Of a DNA stretch of 64,000 nucleotides, positions 34,859 to 43,159 are shown piece by piece. The stretch covers positions 162,120-226,119 of the forward strand of contig NZ_VDGT01000011.1 of assembly GCF_006335015.1 (NCBI RefSeq), given 5' to 3'. Under the pieces are notes generated by a model. The model was not told the origin of the DNA. It made no database searches and worked only from the letters and a program-made list of their open reading frames with translations. Position 1 is the first letter of the stretch. Each line of letters starts with the position of its first letter. The position numbers were made by a program, and so were the translations under genes. The stretch comes from Streptomyces sedi (GTDB lineage: Bacteria; Actinomycetota; Actinomycetes; Streptomycetales; Streptomycetaceae).

Positions 34859-35305
34859 TCAGCAGGGGCGCTTGCGGAGTTCCATCACGTAGTCGTGGGG
34901 CGCGCCGGCGGACTCCGCCGCGTCGGCGATCTCGCCGAGATAGCGCGCCGACGGGAGGCCGCCCTCGTAGCCGTTGAGCACGTAGGCCCAGGCGTTGACG
35001 GTGCCGTCGAGGGTGTCCACGCGCACCCGGGTCCTGCGGTAGATCTGGAGACCGACGCCCTCCCAGCGGTCCAGGCTGTCCTCGTCCATCGGCGCGATGT
35101 CGTAGAGGGCGACGAAGACGTCGGGGGCCGGCGGCACGCCCGCCTCGGCGAGGGTGGCCAGGGCGCCGTCCCAGCCCATCTCCTCACCGCCGAAGGTCAG
35201 CCGCCAGCCGGTGAGCCAGCCGGTGCCGCGCAGCGGCGAGTGCGGAGCGCGCCGGGCCATCAACCGGGGGTCGAGGTTCACGGCGTAAGCGGCGTAGAGG
35301 GACAC
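34859..35305 (-). CDS. Gamma-glutamylcyclotransferase-like protein
   Basis: A 148-residue protein of the GGCT/ChaC-like beta-barrel family. It starts with the YAAYAVNLDPRLMARRAP substrate-loop signature and includes GWRLTFGGEEMGWDGALATL. It would cyclise gamma-glutamyl peptides or amines to 5-oxoproline; the substrate is not evident. The family's catalytic Glu may be among the acidic residues of DEDSLDRWEGV. It stands alone on the minus strand, divergent from the flavoprotein gene across the repeat array. Confidence 0.82.
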   Translation of the reverse strand: MSLYAAYAVNLDPRLMARRAPHSPLRGTGWLTGWRLTFGGEEMGWDGALATLAEAGVPPAPDVFVALYDIAPMDEDSLDRWEGVGLQIYRRTRVRVDTLDGTVNAWAYVLNGYEGGLPSARYLGEIADAAESAGAPHDYVMELRKRPC

Positions 35306-35365
35306 GGCTCAAGGTAACCCATCCCCCCGTGATCAAGGGAAGCCCTGGGACTTGCCGTCCGGGGC

Positions 35366-36010
35366 GGGAGCGGGTGGTTTGGGTGGGTGGTCGTCCTCGG
35401 CGCGGTGTGTGGTTGCTCGCGGTGCATGTGTGGCGGGGGGGCGACTACTCGCGTGGGTGGCTTGGGTGGGTGGTCGTCCTCAGCCGGGTGTTCGGTTGCT
35501 CGCGCAGTTCCCCGCGCCCCTGGTTGTGGTGGGCGTGGTCGGTTGGGTGCGGGTTCACGCTCGGAAGGTGGCGGCGGGCTTGGGGGCGCGGGGAACTGCG
35601 CGGTGCATGTGTGGCGGGGGGTGGTCGACTACTGACCTGGCCGGTCGGGGTGGGTGGTCGTCCTCGGCCGGGTGTGTGGTTGCTCGCGCAGTTCCCCGCG
35701 CCCCTGGTGTGGGCTGGCGTGGTCGGTTGGGTGCGGGTTCACGCTCGGAAGGTGGCGGCGGGCTTGGGGGCGCGGGGAACTGCGCGGTGCATGTGTGGCG
35801 GGGGGTGGTCGACTACTCACGTGCGTGGCTAGGTGGGGTGTCGTCCTCGGCCGGGTGTTCGGTTGCTCGCGCAGTTCCCCGCGCCCCTTCACTGCCGGTG
35901 GGCGGCTTGCGCGCATGCCGGGGGGCGGGGGGCGGTCGACTACTGACCTGGCTGGCCGGGTGGGTTGTCGGCGTGAGCCCGGTGGTGGGTTCCTCGGGCC
36001 CGTTCGCTGC
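35366..36010. repeat. Tandem array of hairpin repeat units
   Basis: Fills most of the 790-base gap between divergent genes. Units of about 170-185 bases carry a left arm CGCGCAGTTCCCCGCGCCCC and a right arm that is its exact reverse complement. Left arms are at 35501-35520, 35685-35704 and 35868-35887; right arms at 35583-35602 and 35767-35786. Flanks are also repeated: TGGTCGTCCTCGGCCGGGTG before the left arm and GGTGCATGTGTGGCGGGG plus GTCGACTACT after the right arm. The first unit lacks the hairpin and the last lost its right arm. The long reading frames here are shadows. Confidence 0.9.
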
Positions 36011-36095
36011 CGGTGGGACAGGCGACTGTGGTCCGCGCCGGCCCGGTGCGTGGGGTGCCGCACCGGCGAGGTGCCCCGTGCGGGACACTGGAACG

Positions 36096-37535
36096 GTGAC
36101 TCGAATCGTGATCATTGGTGGCGGGCCAGGCGGATACGAGGCGGCGCTGGTGGCCGCGCAGCTGGGCGCGGAGGTGACCGTCGTCGACCGGGACGGCCTG
36201 GGCGGTGCCTCGGTGCTCACGGACTGCGTTCCGTCGAAGACGCTGATCGCGACGGCCGAGGTGATGACCAGCTTCGACTCCTCGCACGAGGAGCTGGGCA
36301 TCGAGATCGACCACGACGGGGACGGCATCGGCGACGAGGTCCGGGGCATCGGCGTGGACCTCGGGGTGGTCAACCGCAGGGTCAAGCGGCTGGCGCTGGC
36401 GCAGTCCCACGACATCACCTCGTCGGTCAAGCGCGCCGGGGTCTCCGTGCTGCGCGGCCGGGGCAGGCTGCTGCCGGGGCAGGCGCCGGACGGCACCCGC
36501 CGGGTCGCGGTGGAGGAGAGCGGTGGCGGCCGGCGGGAGCTGGTGGCCGACGGGGTGCTGGTGGCGACCGGCGGGCATCCGCGGGAGATCCCGGACGCCA
36601 GGCCGGACGGGGAGCGCATCCTCAACTGGACGCAGGTCTACGACCTGGCCGAGCTGCCCGAGGAGCTGGTGGTGGTCGGCTCGGGTGTGACCGGTGCCGA
36701 GTTCGCCGGCGCCTACCAGGCGTTGGGTTCGCGCGTGACGCTGGTCTCCTCGCGGGAGCGGGTGCTGCCGGGGGAGGACCCGGACGCGGCGGCGGTGCTG
36801 GAGGACGTCTTCCGGCGGCGCGGGATGAACGTGCTGTCGCGTTCGCGCGCGGCGTCGGTCAAGCGGGTCGGCGACCGGGTGGAGATCACCCTGTCCGACG
36901 GGCGGACGGTGTCGGGGACGCACTGCCTGATGGCGGTGGGCGCGGTGCCGAACACCTCTGACATGGGGCTGGAGGAGGCGGGCGTCAAGGTCGCCGACTC
37001 GGGCCATGTCTGCGTGGACCGGGTCTCCCGCACCTCGGCCCCGGGCGTCTACGCGGCGGGCGACTGCACGGGTGTCTTCGCGTTGGCCTCGGTGGCGGCG
37101 ATGCAGGGGCGGATCGCGATGTACCACTTCCTGGGCGACGCGGTGGCGCCGCTGGACCTGAAGACCGTCTCGGGCAACATCTTCACCGACCCGGAGATCG
37201 CCACCGTCGGCTACTCGCAGCAGGACGTGGACGAGGGGCGCATCGACGCCCGGGTGGTGAAGCTGCCGCTGCTGCGCAACCCGAGGGCAAAGATGCAGGG
37301 CGTGCGGGACGGCTTCGTGAAGCTCTTCGCGCGGCCGGGAACGGGAATCGTCGTGGGCGGAGTGGTGGTTTCTCCGCGCGCGAGCGAGCTCATTCACCCG
37401 ATAGCGATCGCGGTGGACAACAGTTTGACGGTGGAGCAGATCGCAAAAACGTTCACCGTTTACCCGTCGCTTTCCGGCACGATCGCGGAAGCCGCGCGGC
37501 AGTTCCATACACGAAAAATCGCGGAAGCACAGTAG
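36096..37535 (+). CDS. NAD(P)H-dependent flavoprotein disulfide reductase homologue (LpdA-like quinone dehydrogenase)
   Basis: FAD-dependent pyridine nucleotide-disulfide oxidoreductase, 479 residues. It has the FAD-binding IVIIGGGPGGYEAALVAAQL, a second Rossmann motif VVGSGVTGAEFAGAYQALGS, the YAAGDCTGV FAD motif and a C-terminal dimerisation domain. The usual active-site CxxxxC is reduced to one Cys (GGASVLTDCVPSK, Cys44), as in the mycobacterial LpdA group, so it is probably a quinone or dye reductase rather than a true lipoamide dehydrogenase. The GTG at 36096 is the correct start; a far longer upstream frame is repeat DNA. Confidence 0.88.
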   Translation: MTRIVIIGGGPGGYEAALVAAQLGAEVTVVDRDGLGGASVLTDCVPSKTLIATAEVMTSFDSSHEELGIEIDHDGDGIGDEVRGIGVDLGVVNRRVKRLALAQSHDITSSVKRAGVSVLRGRGRLLPGQAPDGTRRVAVEESGGGRRELVADGVLVATGGHPREIPDARPDGERILNWTQVYDLAELPEELVVVGSGVTGAEFAGAYQALGSRVTLVSSRERVLPGEDPDAAAVLEDVFRRRGMNVLSRSRAASVKRVGDRVEITLSDGRTVSGTHCLMAVGAVPNTSDMGLEEAGVKVADSGHVCVDRVSRTSAPGVYAAGDCTGVFALASVAAMQGRIAMYHFLGDAVAPLDLKTVSGNIFTDPEIATVGYSQQDVDEGRIDARVVKLPLLRNPRAKMQGVRDGFVKLFARPGTGIVVGGVVVSPRASELIHPIAIAVDNSLTVEQIAKTFTVYPSLSGTIAEAARQFHTRKIAEAQ

Positions 37536-37566
37536 GCACAGGCGGGGCGCTGGAAGCACGGAGGTG

Positions 37567-37595
37567 CGCCCCCGGCGCATAGCACGCCGGGGGCG
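37567..37595. terminator. Hairpin after the flavoprotein gene
   Basis: An 11-bp perfect stem, CGCCCCCGGCG with CGCCGGGGGCG, and a 7-base loop, located 32 bases after the stop codon. Confidence 0.7.
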
Positions 37596-37668
37596 TGCGT
37601 ATAGACAACTTCGATAAATCCTCGCAACCTGCTGAAAGCAGATGGTCGTTGGGGTTACTGTCGGTTCC

Positions 37669-38610
37669 GTGTTCGCTGCAGAACGTCGCCAGATGATCCT
37701 CGAAATGGTGCGCGCCAACGGAGCGGTGTCGCTCCGGGAGCTGGCCCGCGTCGTCCAGACCTCAGAAGTGACCGTCCGGCGCGATGTCCGCGCCCTGGAG
37801 GCAGAAGGGCTGCTTGACCGCAGACACGGGGGCGCCGTCCTCCCGGGGGGCTTCACCCGGGAGTCAGGGTTCCCCCAACGGGCCATGGCCGCGACGGCGG
37901 AGAAGACCGCCATCGCGGAGCACGCGGCCTCGCTGGTGCGGGAGGGCGAGGCCATCGTGGTCGGCGCCGGCACCACCACGCAGGAGCTGGCCCGCCGGCT
38001 GGCCCGGGTCCCCGGGCTGACCGTCGTGACCAACTCGCTGCTGGTGGCCCAGGCGTTGGCGCACGCCAACCGGGTGGAGGTGGTGATGACGGGCGGCACG
38101 CTGCGCGGTTCCAACTACGCGTTGGTCGGCAGCGGCGCCGAGCAGTCGCTGTTGGGGCTGCGGGTCAGCCGGGCCTTTCTCTCGGGTTCCGGGCTGACCG
38201 CCGACCGGGGGCTCTCCACCTCCAACATGCTGGCCGCCAGCGTGGATCGGGCGCTGCTGCGGGCGGCGGCCGAGGTCGTGGTGCTGGCCGACCACTCGAA
38301 GCTGGGCGCCGACACGGCGTTCCAGACGGTACCGACCGACCTGATCAGCCAGTTGATCACCGACCAGCCGCCCCCCGAGGCGGAGAAAGCCGGCGCGGAG
38401 CTGGAGGCGCTCGCCGAACAGGGGGTGCGCGTCTCCGTGGTGGGCGCCCCCACGGCGCCCGGCGTCAAGTCCGCGCCCGAGCGCGGCGATCCGGTCCGCC
38501 GTGACCTGCCGTTGCCGTCGCCGCGCGCGACGGGGCATCCGGGGCTGGGTGGCGGCGGGACCCCGCCGATGGGGCAACGCGTCTCGGACCTGGCGCCCCG
38601 GCGCCGATAG
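37669..38610 (+). CDS. DeoR-family transcriptional regulator
   Basis: DeoR-type regulator, 313 residues. The N-terminal winged HTH (ERRQMILEMVRANGAVSLRE, then QTSEVTVRRDVRALEAEGLL and DRRHGGAVLP) is followed by a sugar-phosphate-sensing domain (GAGTTTQELARRL, MTGGTLRGSNYALVG, ADHSKLG). The C-terminal 70 residues are Pro/Gly rich. The GTG at 37669 gives the family start; ATG at 37642 would add nine residues. DeoR proteins sense phosphorylated sugars such as deoxyribose-5-phosphate, so it is a candidate for the operator at add/deoC/PNP, but no copy of that palindrome lies at its own promoter. Confidence 0.88.
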   Translation: MFAAERRQMILEMVRANGAVSLRELARVVQTSEVTVRRDVRALEAEGLLDRRHGGAVLPGGFTRESGFPQRAMAATAEKTAIAEHAASLVREGEAIVVGAGTTTQELARRLARVPGLTVVTNSLLVAQALAHANRVEVVMTGGTLRGSNYALVGSGAEQSLLGLRVSRAFLSGSGLTADRGLSTSNMLAASVDRALLRAAAEVVVLADHSKLGADTAFQTVPTDLISQLITDQPPPEAEKAGAELEALAEQGVRVSVVGAPTAPGVKSAPERGDPVRRDLPLPSPRATGHPGLGGGGTPPMGQRVSDLAPRRR

Positions 38611-38620
38611 CCGGCGACGA

Positions 38621-38660
38621 CCCTCGACCCGGTCCCGTCACGACGGGACCGGGTCGAGGG
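38621..38660. terminator. Strong bidirectional terminator
   Basis: A 19-base perfect inverted repeat (38621-38639 with 38642-38660) around AC, between the convergent DeoR and accA2 genes. Confidence 0.8.
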
Positions 38661-38727
38661 CGTGCCGGCCTTCCACCGAGGGCCCGTTCAGGCCCTGCCG
38701 GGCTCGTTCAGGCCCTCGTGGGCGCGT

Positions 38728-40506
38728 TCAGTCCTTGATCTCGCAGATCACGGCGCCCGCCGACAGCGAGGCCCCGACCTCGGCCTTGAGCGCGCCGACG
38801 GTGCCCGCGCGGTGCGCGTTGATCGGCTGCTCCATCTTCATCGCCTCCAGGACGATGACCAGCTCGCCCTCCTCGACCTGCTGGCCCTCCTCGACCGCGA
38901 CCTTGACGACCGTGCCCTGCATCGGCGAGGGCAGCGCGTCGCCGGTCGGCGCCGCGCCCCCGCCGCGCTTGCCGGCCTTGCGCCGCGCCGGGCGCGCGCC
39001 CCCGGCCACGGCCGCGCGGGCCAGCGGCATCGCCAGCGTCGCCGGCAGCGAGACCTCAAGCCGCTTGCCGCCGACCTCGACGACCACGGTCTCGCGGACG
39101 TTGCTCTCCTCGCCCTCGTCACCGACGGCGTTGAACGGCGGCAGCTCGTTCACGAACTCGGTCTCGATCCACCGGGTGTGAACGGAGAACGGCTCGCCCT
39201 CGCGCCCGTTGACCTCCGGCGCGAACGCCGGGTCCTCGATCACCGTGCGGTGGAACGGCACCACCGTCGCCATGCCCTCGACACGGAACTCCGCCAGCGC
39301 GCGCGCCGCGCGCTCCAGCGCCTGCCGCCGGCTCGCGCCGGTGACGATCAGCTTGGCCAGCATCGAGTCCCACGCCGGGCCGATGACCGAGCCGGCCTCC
39401 ACGCCGGTGTCCACCCGCACGCCGGGGCCCAGCGGCGGCACGAAGGCGCTCACCGTGCCGGGCGCCGGCAGGAAGCCGCGCCCCGGGTCCTCGCCGTTGA
39501 TCCGGAACTCGATCGAGTGCCCGCGCAGCGGCGGGTCGTCGTACCCCAGCTCCTCGCCGCGCGCGATGCGCAGCTGCTCGCGCACCAGGTCGAGGCCGGT
39601 GATCTCCTCGGTGACCGGATGCTCCACCTGGAGACGCGTGTTGACCTCAAGGAACGAGATCGTGCCGTCCTGGCCGACCAGGAACTCGCAGGTGCCGGCG
39701 CCGACATAGCCGGCCTCCCGCAGGATCGCCTTGGAGGCGGCGTACAGCTCGGCGTTCTGCGCGTCCGTCAGATACGGGGCCGGCGCCTCCTCGACGAGCT
39801 TCTGGTGGCGCCGCTGGAGGGAGCAGTCGCGCGTGGAGACGACGACCACGTTGCCGTGGGTGTCGGCCAGGCACTGGGTCTCGACGTGGCGCGGGCGGTC
39901 GAGATAGCGCTCGACGAAGCACTCGCCCCGCCCGAACGCGGCCAGCGCCTCGCGCACCGCCGACTCGTAAAGCTCGGGGACCTCCTCCAGCGTGCGGGCG
40001 ACCTTCAGGCCGCGACCGCCGCCGCCGAAGGCCGCCTTGATGGCGACCGGCAGGCCGTTCTCGCGGGCGAACTCCACGACCTCGGCCGCGCCGGAGACCG
40101 GGTCCTTGGTGCCGGCGACCAGGGGCGCGCCGGCGCGCTGCGCGATGTGGCGGGCGGCCACCTTGTCGCCCAGCGAACGGATGGCGTCCGGCGAGGGGCC
40201 GATCCAGGTCAGCCCGGCGTCGAGGACGGCCTGGGCGAAGTCCGCGTTCTCGGACAGGAATCCGTAGCCCGGGTGCACGGCGTCCGCACCCGAGAGGGCC
40301 GCGGCCCTCAGTACCTTGTCGAAGTCCAGATAGCTGGTCGCCGGCGTGTCACCGCCGAGTGCGAACGCCTCGTCGGTCGCCCGGACATGCAGCGCGTCCC
40401 GATCCGGCTCGGCGTAGACGGCCACGCTGGCGATGCCTGCGTCGCGGCAGGCACGGGCGACCCGCACGGCGATTTCGCCACGATTGGCGATGAGCACCTT
40501 ACGCAC
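38728..40506 (-). CDS. accA2: Acyl-CoA carboxylase alpha subunit (biotin carboxylase + BCCP)
   Basis: Biotinylated alpha subunit of acetyl/propionyl-CoA carboxylase, 592 residues. The biotin carboxylase part has KVLIANRGEIAVRVARACRD, the ATP-grasp loop AAFGGGGRGLKVA, RDCSLQRRHQKLVEEAPAP and EVNTRLQVEHPVTE; a linker precedes the C-terminal biotinyl domain with EAMKM near residue 553. The GTG at 40506 has AAGGAGGGAG upstream, so a longer in-frame reading is not used. It works with the beta and epsilon subunits encoded at 53-55 kb and is biotinylated by the BirA product nearby. Supplies malonyl-/methylmalonyl-CoA. Confidence 0.94.
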   Translation of the reverse strand: MRKVLIANRGEIAVRVARACRDAGIASVAVYAEPDRDALHVRATDEAFALGGDTPATSYLDFDKVLRAAALSGADAVHPGYGFLSENADFAQAVLDAGLTWIGPSPDAIRSLGDKVAARHIAQRAGAPLVAGTKDPVSGAAEVVEFARENGLPVAIKAAFGGGGRGLKVARTLEEVPELYESAVREALAAFGRGECFVERYLDRPRHVETQCLADTHGNVVVVSTRDCSLQRRHQKLVEEAPAPYLTDAQNAELYAASKAILREAGYVGAGTCEFLVGQDGTISFLEVNTRLQVEHPVTEEITGLDLVREQLRIARGEELGYDDPPLRGHSIEFRINGEDPGRGFLPAPGTVSAFVPPLGPGVRVDTGVEAGSVIGPAWDSMLAKLIVTGASRRQALERAARALAEFRVEGMATVVPFHRTVIEDPAFAPEVNGREGEPFSVHTRWIETEFVNELPPFNAVGDEGEESNVRETVVVEVGGKRLEVSLPATLAMPLARAAVAGGARPARRKAGKRGGGAAPTGDALPSPMQGTVVKVAVEEGQQVEEGELVIVLEAMKMEQPINAHRAGTVGALKAEVGASLSAGAVICEIKD

Positions 40507-40620
40507 GATGGCTCCCTCCTTGGAACAAAGCGATTTTAGGTACTGGCGACACCGCGCAACGAGTCGCCCACAGGGGTGACCCTGCCCACACGGACGGTGA
40601 GGGGCAGCGAACAAGAGCGC

Positions 40621-40645
40621 GTACAAGCTTGCTATACCAAGGTAC
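40621..40645. promoter_or_regulatory. Imperfect dyad in the accA2 upstream region
   Basis: GTAC at 40621-40624 and 40642-40645 flank a partly symmetrical interior (AAGCTTG and CCAAG parts), 115 bases upstream of accA2. It is relatively AT-rich for the region and could be an operator. The 328-base gap 40507-40834 holds no gene that I can support. Confidence 0.35.
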
Positions 40646-40834
40646 GCGCCCCATCGGCCAAGATCAGGGGCGCATTTCGCAGGGAGTTGCAGGGCGCCCG
40701 AGGTCAGGGCGTCGCGACCACGGGCGTTGTGGGAACTCCATAACGGTTGGCCGCAATCTTTGCCGCCGCACGGGACCTTGTCGGGTGCTCTACCCGGCAG
40801 TAGCGTGCGCGGCGTGCACCGAGGAAGACGAAGC

Positions 40835-41428
40835 GTGACGGCGGCGACCGCCGTGGTGGTCGTGGTGATGGCGGTGGGCCTCGGCCTGCTGCACTGGATA
40901 CTCGGGCTGGCGGCCGACCGCCAGTCGATGTCGATCGGCGGGCTCTCCTCCGACGCGCTCAGCCTGGGCGCGTGGGTCGGCGGCGCGCTGCTGGCCGCGT
41001 TCCTGCTGTGCTGCGGCGCGGTGTTGGGGCGCGCGGCGCTCCGGGACCGGTCGCCCGGGCGGGTCGCGCGGGCGGCGCTGGTGGGCGCCGCCGCGCTCCA
41101 ACTGCTGCTGGGGGCGCTGGCGGTCGGCCTGGTCGGCTGGCCCGCGTTCGCCGCGCTGATGGTGGTCTTCGGGCTGCTGGTGGCGAGCCTGCTGCTCTAC
41201 CCGGCCGACGGCCAGGCGGGCGCCCGCTCAGTCCGCCCACAGGTCGGTGACGGCGATCCCGGCGTCCGCCAACAGCCGCCGCAGCAGCGGCAGGGAGAGG
41301 CCGATGACGGTGCCGGGGTCCCCGGTGATCCCGTCGACGAACGGGGCCGACCTGCCGTCCAGGGTGAACGCGCCGGCGACGTGCAGGGGTTCGCCGCTGG
41401 CCACGTAGGCGGCGATCTCCGCGTCTGA
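40835..41428 (+). CDS. Small membrane protein overlapping maf
   Basis: The supported part is about 130 residues with four hydrophobic segments (TAATAVVVVVMAVGLGLLHW, AWVGGALLAAFLLCCGAVL, ALVGAAALQLLLGALAVGL, FAALMVVFGLLVASLLLY). GTG at 40835 has GAGGAAG upstream. The frame continues after LLYPADG for another 67 residues that are simply antisense to maf, low complexity and hydrophilic, giving a 201-base convergent overlap. Either the stop codon has been lost or the last segment is a tolerated tail. Function unknown. Confidence 0.65.
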   Translation: MTAATAVVVVVMAVGLGLLHWILGLAADRQSMSIGGLSSDALSLGAWVGGALLAAFLLCCGAVLGRAALRDRSPGRVARAALVGAAALQLLLGALAVGLVGWPAFAALMVVFGLLVASLLLYPADGQAGARSVRPQVGDGDPGVRQQPPQQRQGEADDGAGVPGDPVDERGRPAVQGERAGDVQGFAAGHVGGDLRV

Positions 41429-41884
41429 CGGCTCGCCGAAGTGCACCGTGGTGGACGCCACGGCGGAGGCACGGTGGCCGGTCGCCGTGTCCACCAGGCA
41501 GTGCCCGGTGCGCAGCACGCCGTCCCGGCCGCGCATCGCCTTCCACCTGGCGGTCGCGTCCTCGGCGTCCGCCGGCTTGCCCAGGGCGGCGCCGCCGAAG
41601 TCCAACACCGAGTCGCAGCCCACGACCAGCGCACCGGCCGCCTCCGGCCGGGCGGCGACCGCGTCGGCCTTCGCCTCGGCCAGCACCCGCGCCAACTCCT
41701 CGGGCGAGTCGGCGCGCAGCGCCTCCTCGTCGACGCCGCTGACGATCACCTCGGGGGCGATGCCCGCCTGCCGCAGCAGGCCCAGCCGCGCGGGCGACTG
41801 CGACGCCAACACGAGCCGCCGGCGCGTTGGCGGCGGGCCTTCGGGGGGCGGCGGGTTGTCCTGTCGTTCGCTGTCGTTCTCCAC
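41228..41884 (-). CDS. maf: Maf-like nucleotide pyrophosphatase
   Basis: House-cleaning nucleoside triphosphate pyrophosphatase of the Maf/HAM1-like family, about 218 residues. It has the N-terminal LVLASQSPARLGLLRQAG signature, VSGVDEEAL, a conserved GCDSVLDFGGAALGKP segment and GDPGTVIGLSLPLLRRLL. Maf enzymes hydrolyse modified or canonical dNTP/NTPs and affect septation. The GTG at 41884 is the most reasonable start, giving an acidic/Pro-rich lead of about 20 residues. It lies between accA2 and pccB as I recall for other Streptomyces. Confidence 0.88.
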   Translation of the reverse strand: MENDSERQDNPPPPEGPPPTRRRLVLASQSPARLGLLRQAGIAPEVIVSGVDEEALRADSPEELARVLAEAKADAVAARPEAAGALVVGCDSVLDFGGAALGKPADAEDATARWKAMRGRDGVLRTGHCLVDTATGHRASAVASTTVHFGEPSDAEIAAYVASGEPLHVAGAFTLDGRSAPFVDGITGDPGTVIGLSLPLLRRLLADAGIAVTDLWAD

Positions 41885-41969
41885 GGGGGGAGGGTAACGG
41901 GGGCGACCTCCGTGCCGATGCGTCGCGGTGGTCTGTCGTCCGCGGGCCGCCGGGCGGCGGACGGTTCGT

Positions 41970-41988
41970 GGGCGCGGGGAACTGCGCG
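41970..41988. repeat. Dispersed hairpin repeat, single arm
   Basis: GGGCGCGGGGAACTGCGCG, one arm of the dispersed hairpin repeat, followed by GGTGC and further decayed flank sequence up to about 42080. No left arm is present. Confidence 0.7.
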
Positions 41989-42215
41989 GTGCGTTCGCGG
42001 CGGGTGCGGGCGACCACGGTGCCTGCCGGTTGGATGGGATGTCGTCCCCGGCCCTGTGTGTGGTGGGGGGCCGGTGCCAGGGGTGTGGTGCCTCAACCGG
42101 TGAGACCAGGGCGGCCGGTAGCCATCCTCCCTGTCGGCCACTCATTCGTGAGCCTGGACATGGCGGCAGGTGGGCAGAGTCGGCAGAGGGGCAGCCAGGA
42201 GACGGGAGGCGGGGT

Positions 42216-42365
42216 ATGGAGTTCGATTTCGCCTGTTGGCGGTGCGGTGAGGGCAACGCTGTCTGGGGGGAGCCGGTCACCAGTTGGTGGACCCAGCGGT
42301 ACCGGCTCCCCGACGAGTGGGACCGTTGGCGCTGTGGGGAGATCAACGCCACCCCCGACGACTGA
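42216..42365 (+). CDS. Small Cys-containing protein with duplicated WRCGE motif
   Basis: A 49-residue protein starting at ATG 42216 with GGGAGG upstream. It contains CWRCGEGNAVWGE near residues 7-19 and a second WRCGEINATPDD at the C-terminus. The C-x2-C-x3-N pattern resembles a RanBP2-type zinc finger knuckle, but the second copy has only one Cys, so metal binding is doubtful. No known family recognised. Confidence 0.5.
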   Translation: MEFDFACWRCGEGNAVWGEPVTSWWTQRYRLPDEWDRWRCGEINATPDD

Positions 42366-42430
42366 ACGAAGGTCCGCACCGGGTGGTGCGGACCCCGCGT
42401 CCGGGCAGACCGCGTCATGCGTCGGCGTTT

Positions 42431-43159
42431 CTAAAGCACGGCGGGGTCGCTTGTTCCCAGGGTCGCGATCTGCCGAAGGCTGGCTTCCCGGAAGAAGTAG
42501 CCGCGGTAGCTCGTCCGCAAGACACCCTCTTTCCTCAGCTGTCGGAGAGCGTTCTCGACTGAGGCTCGACTCAGCATGAGCGCTTCGGCGAGTTCGGCCT
42601 GGGAGGGCCCTCTGACTACCGCGTTCCCGTCGTGCTCGTCTCTCTGGTTGAGGTGCAAGAGCAGACGACAGACTCGCTCCAGAGGCGGCTCACGAAAGTT
42701 CGAGTACACATGGTCAGCGGCCCACTGCCGACGCACGATGCGCTCAGCGACAAACCGCATGACGGAGTTCTCCGCCGTGGTCAGGGCCCGCATACGGGAC
42801 AGAGGGCATGACAGCGATAGAACCCCGGTCACACACTCAACCGAGACGAACCTCGCCTCGTCAGTAACGACGAACTGGTCTCCGGTCAGGGTGCCGGGGC
42901 CCCAGAATCTGACCCGTGGGTCCCCAGTGGGGAAGTCCGTCTCGCGAATGACTCCCTGCAGGATCAGGTGCACCTCGCCACCGGTGCTGACACTGCGGAG
43001 CTGCGCTCCTTTCGACAGGGAACGGGGCGTGAGGTTGGCCTGGAGGAGCTCGGCGGCCCTCTCGGTGAGCCCGTGCAAGTCCAGGTACAACGCCGCGAGG
43101 GATTGAGCCCTTCGTGTCAGGCGGCGCTGATGGTCGCTGACGTACTCGTAGGTGTCCAT
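42431..43159 (-). CDS. Crp/Fnr-family transcriptional regulator
   Basis: A 242-residue regulator with a degenerate cyclic-nucleotide-binding fold (about 30-130) and a C-terminal winged HTH (about 185-216: PSQAELAEALMLSRASVENA, LRQLRKEGVL). The cAMP-binding signature is missing, so its ligand, if any, is not classical cAMP. Its ATG overlaps the stop of the upstream membrane-protein gene (TGATG), so they are coupled. Codon use is less GC-biased than in neighbours. Two 5-6-5 palindromes typical of Crp-type targets lie 525-580 bases upstream. Confidence 0.85.
   Translation of the reverse strand: MDTYEYVSDHQRRLTRRAQSLAALYLDLHGLTERAAELLQANLTPRSLSKGAQLRSVSTGGEVHLILQGVIRETDFPTGDPRVRFWGPGTLTGDQFVVTDEARFVSVECVTGVLSLSCPLSRMRALTTAENSVMRFVAERIVRRQWAADHVYSNFREPPLERVCRLLLHLNQRDEHDGNAVVRGPSQAELAEALMLSRASVENALRQLRKEGVLRTSYRGYFFREASLRQIATLGTSDPAVL

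Noticed and set aside
35366..36010. CRISPR array
   Set aside because: Repeats are long imperfect hairpin units with conserved flanks and no unique equal-length spacers; no cas genes are nearby.
35352..36098. Protein-coding extension upstream of the LpdA-like gene
   Set aside because: The open frame is made of tandem hairpin repeats; the real protein starts with a normal FAD-binding N-terminus at GTG 36096.
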